Counted from the first letter of the stretch, positions 1 through 8,330 are shown. The stretch is DNA of 14,541 nt from Flammula alnicola (GCA_015499995.1 JADNRV010000749.1:1-14541), one strand, 5' to 3'. Program-made: numbers and translations. Notes: generated by a model not told the origin, from the sequence alone.

Positions 1-7
1 CTTGAGG

Positions 8-272
8 TTCGGTGTATCGAATTCGAAATGAGATCGGTGGGTGGGCCAAGGGAGGGAACACGACCGAGTTTCTTGCGGTTGGAAGTCCCGTTCTCGGTGA
101 ATCGAATACAAAGAGAAGGGTCCGGGAAGAGAGCGGCGTTCAGCAAAAACCCAATCTCAGTGTATCGAATACAAAAGAGAGGAATGAAGGGCCCTGAAAG
201 AAGATAGTGGTAGACGATGCCAACTTTGCGGGTGCTGGAAGACGCGATCTCGATGTATCGATACAAAAGAGA
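8..272. repeat. Four degenerate copies of a dyad-containing repeat
   Basis: A motif of the form TCTC-N2-TGTATCGAATACAAAAGAGA occurs four times, at about 8-36, 92-116, 155-180 and 248-272. The last copy holds the perfect 12-bp palindrome TGTATCGATACA, and TCTC/GAGA arms flank the core in copies 2 to 4. Sequence before the core is also shared between copies 2 and 4 (TGGAAGNCNCG then TCTCG). The spacing is uneven (about 60-90 bp). This could be a decayed minisatellite, the sub-terminal repeats of a transposon, or an array of protein-binding sites. No coding ORF here is convincing. Confidence 0.6.
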
Positions 273-784
273 TCTGTGGGTAACAACGGCCAGCTGAAGG
301 CGGATGGTAGGCGACGACGGCGATGGGTACCTGTGAAGAAACGAAAGGATAAGAAAAAAGAAAGATACATAAGATAAAACATTCGTCGACTCGGTGCTGA
401 AACGTTGCGTTACTTTATTGTTTATTTGTACAAGATTGCGCCACTCGGTTCGTTTTTCTGAGGTTTCGTAGAACAGATACATTAAGACAATAGGAATGCG
501 AGATTTATTTTTCTTACATAATATTATGTAATGCAGTATCGCATGAGCATTGATATTGTAGTCTCGGACATAGACTCACCAATGATTAAGATGTAAACAG
601 GCAGAAAGTTAATAGAAGCCCTGAGTTCAGACTAAGAATCGGAAGCAGGTTCTAGCAGAAGAATATCGAAGCTAAACTTTCAAAGGTTATAGATTACTTA
701 TACTAATAGCTGAGTGCATGAGTGTGGACCAGTGTAGTAGACTGTAGTAGGCCGATGAAAACAAAAACAAAATAGTCTAATCAT
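273..784. other. Non-coding stretch, nothing recognised
   Basis: This AT-richer DNA lies beyond the stop codon of the minus-strand gene that ends at 785, so it should contain that gene's 3' UTR. I see no plausible exon, RNA gene or terminal repeat. The short open frames here lack any family resemblance and overlap the repeat block. Confidence 0.5.
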
Positions 785-2406
785 TTAGGATAGAATTTCC
801 AATAACTCCACGGCAGGGGCTGCTCCGATTTCTTTCGTCTGCCTGTCCGTGAGCTGGTTATACCAATCCTGATCATAAAAGTTGAGCGGTAATCCAGGCA
901 GGGCGTTTCTTGTCGTCTCGGCTGGGTTATTTCTCTGTTTGCGTAGGCGTGGGGGGTTTCCTGCCCTTGTGTTGTTGTAAGCGGTTGTGACGTTGCGATC
1001 TCGGTCGATCATGGTCATCCTACCAGTCAACGCTCTGCGTCGCCAACCCATCCTTTTCACGAAGTACACCTTTCGCCCGTCAGCTTCGAGCTCACTCTCG
1101 TCAGAGCTCATGCCACCAGCTCCCAGAGTCTCCAATATGCTGTCCAAATGCTCCCATATGATCTTTGCTTCCCCTCTCTGTGCCATCACGTTCTGTACCG
1201 TAATTATGCTTCTTGTTTCGAATATCTGTTAACATTGCCATGGTTGTCAATGTATTATCGAAAGCGAATTGTGGCTTAGCTTACTTCGTTTCGTCGGCTG
1301 TTGCGCCTTTGCTCTCTGAGGACCCGGGTATGCCTGGCTAAATACCGCTGACTTAGTTGCGCATCTGTGTCATCTGGTAGTCGTAGTCGCATTAATCCCT
1401 TGACCCGCTTTCGAAGTCTAAGCAGTCTGTCCAAGAACATCTTCGATATGTCGTCTTGCTCATCTTCATCCTGGATCGTGAATTTTTTCGTATACTCTTC
1501 CATGAATAATAACAATAATGCATGATTCCATGCTCCCCTGATATTAGAAAAATCTGGAAGATAAGGGGCAGTAGGGCCGCGTCCTTCTCCTTCATCGCGT
1601 TCAAAAGCTCGGATCTCATCGGTATTTGCTAGTGGCTTGTAGAGGATGTCGGCGTCCCGGGTAATACCGAAGAGCGTATTCATAATGTCGCGCACAGATG
1701 CCTAGGCGACCCTTTGTCAACACTTTAAGAATCATTTCATTTGTAGAGCATATTTACCAGTCTCGCATTTCGATCAGGTGTCGTAAACCTTCGAGGAGGA
1801 AGTTTAAATTCGCGGGATTTCGGAGCTCCGTATTTCTTCGTACGTGATACTTGACCAGGAGACAATTTCTCGGTTAACTTGGCGACGCAAGTCGCAAGAG
1901 CAGAAATTGTCGCCTGCAAAGATCCGAGCTTCAAACCATCTCAGCCGGTTTACGGACAGAAAGCGTTCTGGACTCACATTTATTTCTCCAGTGTCACCGC
2001 CTGGCAGGTTTGGATTTGGGGTATCTAGCGTGGGAATTGCTGAAGTCGGCGTATTGCTGCCGTTGGCTGCGGCCTGGAGCCGTAAAACCGGACCTGCACC
2101 AATGACCGTCCTTGGGAAACGAATGCTTGCCAAGTTTACGGGTACAAGGTTGGCTTGCACATGCTCCATCTACAAAAACAAGTTAATATTCAATAATCAA
2201 ACAATGGATGAAGAAGGTTGTACCTCTTCCTCATCGTTCTCGTCACCCCCATCATATGGGTCCCGCGGCGCCTCCTCATGCGCGTTCCCCATTCGGCTTT
2301 CAAGAGGAGGCACGACAACGTCTCTTGCACCACTGGGTCCGTCACTTCGTGTCGTCTGCCTGCGGACTTCCTCGAGTTGTTCTGCCAATATCCTCGCTTG
2401 AACTTC

Positions 2407-2421
2407 AGCTCTCTGAGCACG
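2407..2421. repeat. Left target-site duplication of the LINE
   Basis: AGCTCTCTGAGCACG here is identical, 15 of 15 bases, to 3689-3703. The first A could instead belong to the A tail, which would make the duplication 14 bp. The next base differs on each side (G at 2422, C at 3704), so the repeat ends sharply, as expected for target-primed insertion. Confidence 0.93.
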
Positions 2422-3156
2422 GCCATCTCGGTGGCCATTTCCGCAATGGTAGCATTCGGAGACGTCACCAGGATAGTTATTTTCACGGATTCGATGCATG
2501 CTGCTCGAATGGCCGTGGATCCTTCCCCGCATTCTCATCAGGGCTCGTCTCTGATCGTTTGTCGGACACTTGAACGATGGTTCCAGGGGGGTGGTAACCG
2601 TAAAGTCGTTTTTGCAGAGTCCCCCTCCGATATGGAGTGGGACATCCATCAAGAGGCTCATGACCTCGTCTTGGGGTTTCCCGGTGTACCTGTTACACCG
2701 AATACCCCTTTATCTATCGCTTGGCTTAAGAATAAAGCTGACACTGTAGCGCGGGATGCCTGGTCGACAGAGGTCGACGAGGTTCCCAATTTACTTGGCT
2801 CCAATTTCTTGGAGTTAGAGGATCTAAAGGGTAATCCTCTCCGTCCGACCCCCGTTCGCGGTGGGCCGTGGCTTGAAGTCGGCGGCCGCAACTCTCAGTT
2901 GTTCGCCCGCATGTGCCGTGTAATAACGAATCATGCTCCGATGGGCTCGTACTACGAGCGGTTCAAAATCGACGACCCGTTGGCTCTCGGGTGCGTGTGC
3001 GGGAAATATCCACAGACTCGTGCACATATTTTCAAGTGCCCCAAGCTCTTGATGCTACCTCACAGGGCCCCGTACCTAGTATGGGGTCTTGAGAAATTTT
3101 TGAGCGACAACCCTAGTGCGTTTGCGTTCAATCGGCCCCAGGCCGGAGTCGGATGA
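2422..3156 (+). CDS. LINE ORF fragment: RNase H-like domain and C-terminal CCHC motif (truncated)
   Basis: The frame is open for 245 residues from the insertion junction to the TGA at 3154-3156. Near its start it has IVIFTDSMHAARM, matching the Asp-bearing TDS strand of RNase H. About 45 residues further on is a segment of the form FAESPSDMEWDIHQEAHD, the position where cellular and bacterial enzymes have the W-PGH-GI-GNE-AD signature; the Asp that ends the motif is kept. The first catalytic strand and most of the Glu motif are missing because of the truncation. Further on, C-x-C-x8-H-x4-C (CVCGKYPQTRAHIFKC) matches the C-terminal zinc motif found after RNase H in many fungal LINE ORFs. The frame also runs 5' of the junction into host DNA (back to 2218), but that part is antisense to a host exon and is not LINE coding sequence. 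Confidence 0.82.
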   Translation, partial: AISVAISAMVAFGDVTRIVIFTDSMHAARMAVDPSPHSHQGSSLIVCRTLERWFQGGGNRKVVFAESPSDMEWDIHQEAHDLVLGFPGVPVTPNTPLSIAWLKNKADTVARDAWSTEVDEVPNLLGSNFLELEDLKGNPLRPTPVRGGPWLEVGGRNSQLFARMCRVITNHAPMGSYYERFKIDDPLALGCVCGKYPQTRAHIFKCPKLLMLPHRAPYLVWGLEKFLSDNPSAFAFNRPQAGVG

Positions 3157-3688
3157 GGGACTCTGGACGGGGGGTGATCCTAGGTGTCGTTGGGGCCCTG
3201 GCCCAAGACCTAGTGCCCAAAGGTGTTTCCAGTGTGGTGTGATAAATCCCGCGAGGGCCGCAGCCGTGTTCGTTGCATGGCTTCGCCTGTGACTCTCTGA
3301 GTCTATGGCACGCATCACTTGGAGGACCCGCCATGGTGTAACGACAACGTCGAGTTTGCCAACGAAGTGGGGAGAGCCGGGCAGGCTCCGACTTCATCTG
3401 GGTGACCCCCCTGTCCACCCTTTTAATCCATATCTACCTTACGTTCGGTAGCGTTAACAACGCCGCGCGTTTGTATTTCCTGGGCTGCGAGATCCGCTAT
3501 TTGGGTTTCAGGCTGCAGTGCAGTCTCGCCCGCGTCGCGCTCGCGCGCGCCGCACGCTCCCCTGCGAGCGACCAATTTCTTTCTTTTGCATTGGGTATTG
3601 TAGCGTACTCGTTTGTATTAGTTAGAGTCCGAGCTGCGATCGAGCTTCGGAATAAAAATTGTTGATTTAAAAAAAAAAAAAAAAAAAA
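2422..3688 (+). mobile_element. 5'-truncated LINE (non-LTR retrotransposon)
   Basis: The roughly 1.27-kb insert contains, in order, the end of an ORF with RNase H-like sequence (2422-3156), a 3' UTR of about 510 bases, the signal AATAAA at 3651-3656, and an unbroken run of A at 3669-3689, whose last base is shared with the target-site duplication. It starts abruptly inside the RNase H domain, which is the usual 5' truncation of LINEs. A perfect 15-bp target-site duplication bounds it. It lies in antisense orientation to the gene it interrupts. The clean duplication, intact tail and open ORF indicate a young copy. The gag-like ORF, endonuclease and reverse transcriptase are absent, so it cannot move on its own. 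Confidence 0.93.
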
Positions 3689-3689
3689 A
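3157..3689 (+). other. LINE 3' UTR, polyadenylation signal and A tail
   Basis: This non-coding segment follows the RNase H ORF. It includes a GC-rich block near 3530-3560 (CGCGCTCGCGCGCGCCG), AATAAA at 3651-3656, and 21 A residues ending at 3689. Open frames on the opposite strand here have no family resemblance and one simply translates the T run of the tail. Confidence 0.85.
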
Positions 3690-3703
3690 GCTCTCTGAGC
3701 ACG
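3689..3703. repeat. Right target-site duplication of the LINE
   Basis: Second copy of AGCTCTCTGAGCACG, directly after the A tail. Joining 2421 to 3704 on the minus strand recreates an uninterrupted Ala/Glu/Arg-rich coiled-coil frame. Confidence 0.93.
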
Positions 3704-4016
3704 CGCTTCTGCTTCGGCCATCATGTTACTCATTTGTTGGGCTTGTTCCAAGAGCTGCGCCATTTTTCTTTCCGATTCCTGCACCTTGGGAAAAATAATC
3801 AGCTTAAAATTTTGGGTCGGTGTCATCTGCCGATACCTTCGCCATCATTTGTTGCATTTGCTGAAGGTGTAAAGACCCTCCAGCGCCTTCGGGTATAAAT
3901 TCCAATTGAGCGTCCTAAGCGACGAGTGAGCTGTATTGCGGTGGTTATTACATGATACGTTGACGCACCGACTGCATGATAATGTCCGGGGTATTAATTC
4001 GGTTGGAGTGTTCCAT

Positions 4017-5250
4017 AGCATTGTCTGAATCAAATCTGGCGAGGGTGGTTTGGAGGGAAAGGCGAGAGGCAAGGATGATAGAAGAAAGTCTGCATTTGCT
4101 CGGGTTAATAAATAAGGATTATAATGGAGTGAGTCAGCCCACTGTTGTCCATCGGTGTCCATCGGTCTCAAGCACTCTGAGTCATGCAGGGATCAGCGCT
4201 AGTCTAGCGGTTCCCACACGTTACCTGTCAGTCGGCAGCGAGGTGAAGTCGCTCAGGGACATGGGAGTGCGCGTCATGTCACAGACAGGTCACGCAAAGG
4301 GCGCATCAATCTATTGGCATTTGTCCGACGCCAAGCCGGTTTCAGTTGCTCCTGGAGCCGTAAGTACTAATTTCAGATTCATCCAAAGGTCTTCAAGTGA
4401 TCATTCGGCTCTCGCGTCTTCCATTTCCGTCTTGAGGCAAATAACTTGAACACTGATAATAGCAGAGCCGGGTTACCGATTATGAATACACAGGAGAAAA
4501 TTTCCATAAACATTCGTGAGTTGGCGACTGCCACGTGTCCCAGCGCTTACCAAGTCCATGGCATTCCAACGCGCAATGAAATCTATTTTTTTAAATGCCA
4601 ATCGTAAGCCTTTAATCCTTAGAGATCGAAAGAGAAAAGAACGTACCCCGGAGGTTGATTTGGCAAACAATCCAGAAGAGTAAGGAGTCTGTATCCAGGC
4701 CTCCAGAATGGGTTTTGCCATTTTCCTATGGTTCAAAATGGAAGAAAGTAATCCTATACAACACCTTGAACCCTTGCCCTCGCTGTTGGTTCCCATTGAG
4801 GAAGCGTCAGTGTCGGAGATGTGTAGAAAGATGAACGTTTGGGTTGACCGCATGGGCCTTTGGCGAACCTGGGCGCGTGGATTTGACATCAATCCGCTCC
4901 CAGGATGTTCCGGAAGCAAATCTGTGCGCTTTTGGAGCTCCTAGAGAGACACAGCATAGGAATATACCACACAAAAGGCTCATCAAATCAATTCAGATGA
5001 ATCTATAATGCCCAGCGTGTAGACGAGCTTCACAGTCGCTGAAGCACTAGTGCTACCAAACAACAGCAGATAACATATCGTCATACAATTGCATAATACA
5101 AGTCTAAGAGTTAGTAACAAAAAAAAGTCACATCATTGTGCCTCGTCCTCAAGCTCATCATTGGCGATGTCGACTTAGTTCTAGCGAGTTCTTGCCCAAA
5201 AGCTGCGCGTTCATAACTACATTTAAAGGCGCTCAAACCAGGACCTTCAC
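4017..5250. other. Intergenic region with one weak candidate gene
   Basis: This lies between the divergently transcribed minus-strand gene (start 4016) and the H3-mimic gene (start 5397), so it holds both promoters. One plus-strand candidate is an ATG at 4558 opening 41 codons rich in Lys/Arg (RDRKRKERTPEVDLANN), followed by GTAAGG at 4680. A splice to about 4749 would join, in phase, a frame running to the stop at 4942-4944 that contains an Ile/Glu/Met-rich helical segment. The branch point is poor and I recognise no family. Opposite-strand frames over the same bases are equally long, so the coding strand is undecided. The rest shows nothing I can name. Confidence 0.25.
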
Positions 5251-5264
5251 TTCAATAACGCGCC

Positions 5265-5319
5265 CACGTGATGTGACGACACGTTACTGGTTGCCAACTT
5301 GCACAGCTGTTGCAAGTTG
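5265..5319. promoter_or_regulatory. E-box CACGTG and E-box-centred palindrome upstream of the H3-mimic gene
   Basis: CACGTG lies at 5265-5270. At 5295-5319 there is a 25-bp inverted repeat with 9-bp perfect arms (CAACTTGCA / TGCAAGTTG) around CAGCTGT, whose first six bases, CAGCTG, are a second E-box type. The block lies 78 to 132 bp before the ATG at 5397, a normal distance for a fungal proximal promoter. Basic helix-loop-helix binding is the natural guess. There is no clear TATA box. Confidence 0.4.
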
Positions 5320-5396
5320 AACTTGCCACTGACTTTGTAACTGAAACCTGCAAGCGTGACTGGCTAGCGAGTCTACACTGACTCTTTCGCTCAGGT

Positions 5397-7117
5397 ATGG
5401 CACGCACTAAACAAACTGCCAAGCTGAGCACTGGTGCTCCGGCCCCACGCCAAGATCTCTCCCGGATGGTATCTCCGCACCAAGCCCCAGCGGAGAACTC
5501 TACCAAGCAGCGTAAAGTGACCACCGTATCTTCCAGCCGAGCGCCAGCAGACGCCAAAAAAGTCGAAACCAAGAAAAATCAAGTACGGACTCGCAAAGCT
5601 AACCACCAGGTTCCTGAAAAATTGGGTGGACCGGAAAAGGATATCGTGGACATCATAGATAGAGTCATTCAATCAATACCGAAAGTGAACATCATCACCC
5701 TCCGTGTGGATGCAGAACCACTCAGCGCACCCAATGGCGAGACGCCAGTAAGTGTTATTCCTTTTTCCGGCACATGAGCTTAAACTTTTATTTTAGTGGT
5801 GCAATGGATGTCGCAACGGTGGCCTGCTGCTCATGTGTACCGTCTGCAACATCCGGGGCTTTTGCTCTGCATGTGTTGTTCACCCAGAAATCAACTCCCT
5901 CAACGAAACCCAGGCCGGATTTCTTTGTCCACCCTGTCATCTTTTTCGTACCAAGGGCCTTCGAAACCCTCGCCCATACGTAAGTTTTTTCTCTCATTTT
6001 TTGCATTTGAAGTGCTGACCTTGAGAAAAGCCCCATAAGTTCATTGGAGTGGCCTCAACCCGCGAGCTTTGGCCTTCTGTCTCCGCAGAATCGGTAGCGG
6101 TTATGTCTATCCGCCTCCAAGGCATATCGCCGATGTTGAACCCGGCATTTACTGTCTATACGCACCTCCACCAGTACTTACTGGGAAATGTCTTCTATAC
6201 CGATCTTGATTTCTTCTTCGACCCAGAGGATCCGGAAATTGGGACTTCGTACAGGCGTCGCTTAACAGAGCTACTAGACGAGCTGGAGACAGGTCGCTTC
6301 AAATCGTATGTCCATTTAATTCTATAGGAAACTGCTATCTAATCGTAATACCTAGCTGCAAGCGATTCCTCGTTTTCTTTACAGATCATTCCTCCCCTGA
6401 CACCGGAGATCTTCATATTGTCCCCGACAATCAAGGAGCGTCGACTGTAAAAGAAGTTTGTCTTTAATTCTATCTGCAAACCCCCCTCTACTAACTTTAG
6501 TATTAGTTATTTGGAATCATTTTTCAAGACCGCTTCCCGGCCATTCTCGGAAGGTCAACTGACAGTGTCATGGTTCTTCTTTCTTGCGGTGGCATCGTTG
6601 GGCAGCCAGAGTCCTTGTCACATTTAAAGGAGTTCTCACAAAGGTGCGAAGTTACTCATCTGTCCTTTGGTATATTTGTTTATTATTCCGTAGTGGTCTT
6701 TTTTCTAAGATCATCGCATTTTCACAAACAAACTTTCAAATTGCGTTTAGCACGAAGTTCCTCATGGACTACGCTCTCAACTTCTTCGTCTTCGGAAAGG
6801 ACAATCTCCTTGCATCCCTGAACGACCAGCAGGTCCTCGGCGCTCACAGCGATGTAATTCTTATAGAAAAATCGGCGGTCCGCCGACTTATTTGGGCCCA
6901 CCATGGCTCTCGCCCATTTGGGAAGTCCCCACCCCTTCAATGTCCGTCGTGCAGCTGTTTAAGCCACTGGAGTCCCACTGTTGAGGAGAAAACGATCACC
7001 CTGGTCTGTCGTGTCTGCCAGCACTCAATCCCCTTTTATCTACCTGATGACCTTACCTGGGTCAAAAAGCCTGTCAAGGGAGATGAGCGCGGTGGATGGC
7101 TTGTGAAGGTCCTTTAG
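5397..7117 (+). CDS. Histone H3 tail mimic fused to PHD/ADD-like finger, CHAT/caspase-like region and zinc ribbon
   Basis: Exons are 5397-5747, 5797-5979, 6031-6305, 6356-6455, 6507-6643 and 6694-7117. The five introns are 49-51 nt, GT-AG and in phase, giving 489 aa. After Met1, residues 2-8 (ARTKQTA) equal H3 1-7; S10-T11-G12, A15-P16-R17 and L20 of H3 are also kept, while H3 K9, K14 and K18 are replaced. A basic Ser/Thr-rich linker follows to about residue 80. Exon 2 is one zinc finger: Cys119, 122, 131, 134, 140, 143, 161 and 164 with NGGLLLMC and FCSAC, like PHD/ADD fingers. Residues about 273-385 resemble the CHAT/caspase fold, with FFTDHSSPDTGDL (His281) and VLLSCGG (Cys330) as a possible dyad. 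Cys432/435 and Cys454/457 form a zinc ribbon. From memory, this order of parts recurs in unnamed agaricomycete proteins; I know no published function. A nuclear role is inferred. It is not a histone: there is no histone fold. Confidence 0.83.
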
Positions 7118-7684
7118 CTCCGATTGATATTACATAGCATGGTCGTTCTTGTCTGTTACTTATCATACTTGCGAAACAATGATCTCTTTATTTTTGATTG
7201 TTGATTTGAGTTCTCTGCGTAAACCACTTCGATTTTGTAGATCGTAGCTTTGCGAGGACAGATTGTAGTCTCTCGTAGACAGCCGCGATATAAGTGAACT
7301 GTAGATTGAGGATCCGTGGCAAGTCTTCGCTGGATTTCGCCTACGATTGGGTCATTGACTCACTTTTACTATTCACACTAATGACTTGCTGTCAAATGCT
7401 GGAGTTATTCTAACATCTGCTGAAGTGTTATATAACCGAGGTGAAGCGTTGGCGAGGTTTTTTCCAAAATGTGCGCGGGTGCGCAATGTGCAATTGCCAT
7501 TTTGAGTGATACTCGATTTCGATCCAATTTCGAGTGCGACTCAGGCCTCAGGAGTTACCATCACATGTTGCACATTGTCGGGTTAGATAGTAATACAAGC
7601 CGAGATTTGTATACTCTTGTTCAGACTATGTAATTGTAATTCTGAATACCCAATTCGTAGTTATAAGGATTCTCAATTGTAAAA
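7118..7684. other. Convergent intergenic region
   Basis: This separates the stop of the H3-mimic gene (7117) from the stop of the minus-strand gene (7685), so it must carry both 3' ends. I see no exon, repeat or RNA gene in it. Both strands are rich in in-frame stops. Confidence 0.5.
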
Positions 7685-8330
7685 TTACGCCCTAGTTACT
7701 TTCTTCCCTTTCCGAAAGTTTTCAGAGGTGGCCTTCAAATGCATCTTCAAGATGCCTCGAACTGGCCAACGATCCTCGTATTTATCCACAATGGGATAAT
7801 TCCTTGCAACCTAATTCTCTTTGAGTGACAAAGCGCAAAAGTCAAGGAAGGAGGAAAATACCGTTTCACACAATTTGCTGACCTTCACGCGATCCTGCTT
7901 GCTATAGCTTTTCGTTTGGTCCAATTTCGCATCAGCAATCTTCTTTGTAAACCTCTGAAGAACGTTTGTCATTAAAGATCAAGCTCCGGAGTTCCAGGTT
8001 ACTAACCACCACTTTTCCGAATTCATCTTTGCCCCACGACATCAATGCATCTTCAATGCAGTATCCGCCAGAATTTGGTCGTCCAGGTTCTCCAGAAGGT
8101 TTAGGAATCTTCTGGGCTGGGCGTATCAGTTCGTCGCTTTCGATGTCGGTCTCGAGCTCGGACAGCTCAGATTCCCCATCGTCCGCGCGACTAGGCCCGT
8201 TCTCTGGAGAGTTTTCTTCTGGAATGCCATCTTCTGACAGCGTAAGTTCTCGTTCTTCTGGGTTTCCACGGACATTAACGCAGGGAAGTGGGAGGTTAAC
8301 ACGCGGGGTAATGATAGGAAGGGGAGCCAT
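7685..8330 (-). CDS. Three-exon protein of the GEPGRPxSGGY family, function unknown
   Basis: Read on the minus strand, exons are 8330-8007, 7954-7862 and 7810-7685; introns are 52 and 51 nt, GT-AG, the first with a TTTAATGAC branch-like site. The product is 180 aa. Residues 1-60 are Pro/Glu/Ser-rich and acidic. The motif KIPKPSGEPGRPNSGGY follows near residues 80-97, then a Trp-containing helix (SWGKDEF). Exons 2 and 3 carry a charged helical module with LDQTKSYSKQDR and, near the end, YPIVDKYEDRWPVR followed by a basic tail. From memory this is a widespread, often multicopy agaricomycete family without known function; related sequences guided the choice of GTTAGT as the first donor site, and GTGGTG six bases earlier is the alternative. 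The ATG at 8330 has a good context (GCGATGG). The frame stays open upstream to 8504, so an earlier start is possible. Confidence 0.72.

Larger units (their letters stand above)
785..4016 (-). pseudogene. Seven-exon GMSSDESE-family gene, interrupted by a LINE in exon 3
   Basis: Read on the minus strand, the exons are 4016-3969, 3914-3837, 3784-3704 joined to 2421-2224 (split by the LINE), 2169-1978, 1913-1758, 1701-1285 and 1225-785. All introns are GT-AG, 52-64 nt long, and in phase. Without the insert the product would be about 536 aa. Residues roughly 30-90 form a Gln/Glu/Ala-rich coiled coil. An acidic, low-complexity stretch follows (around residues 115-135), then a basic linker. The C-terminal half has many charged helices, with the motif GGMSSDESE, then a VYFVKRMGWRRR segment and a GLPLNFYDQDWYNQL segment near the end. 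From memory this C-terminal module recurs in unnamed multicopy agaricomycete proteins; I know no assigned function. The ATG at 4016 is the first in frame after an upstream stop. Apart from the insert I see no stop or frameshift, so the break is recent. The acceptor of intron 2 could be 6 bases further on. Confidence 0.75.

Noticed and set aside
1844..2401. 185-codon plus-strand frame
   Set aside because: It is antisense to exons 3-5 of the minus-strand gene, whose in-phase introns and coiled coil make that strand the coding one.
2218..2421. LINE ORF extending left of 2422
   Set aside because: These bases lie outside the target-site duplication and are the antisense of a host exon; the open frame is accidental.
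3128..3418. Overlapping minus-strand frames in the LINE 3' UTR
   Set aside because: GC-rich antisense frames with no family resemblance and no splice context.
3497..3668. Minus-strand coding past 3704 into the A tail
   Set aside because: The frame there translates the poly-A tail as a run of Phe and then LINE 3' UTR; the true host exon resumes at 2421.
5397..5777. A genuine histone H3 gene or pseudogene
   Set aside because: Only the first 20 or so residues resemble H3. The histone-fold helices are absent and the frame continues through spliced exons into zinc-finger and other domains.
5774..6038. Alternative plus-strand frames over exon 2 of the H3-mimic gene
   Set aside because: Only one frame gives the eight-cysteine finger and joins in phase to both neighbouring exons.
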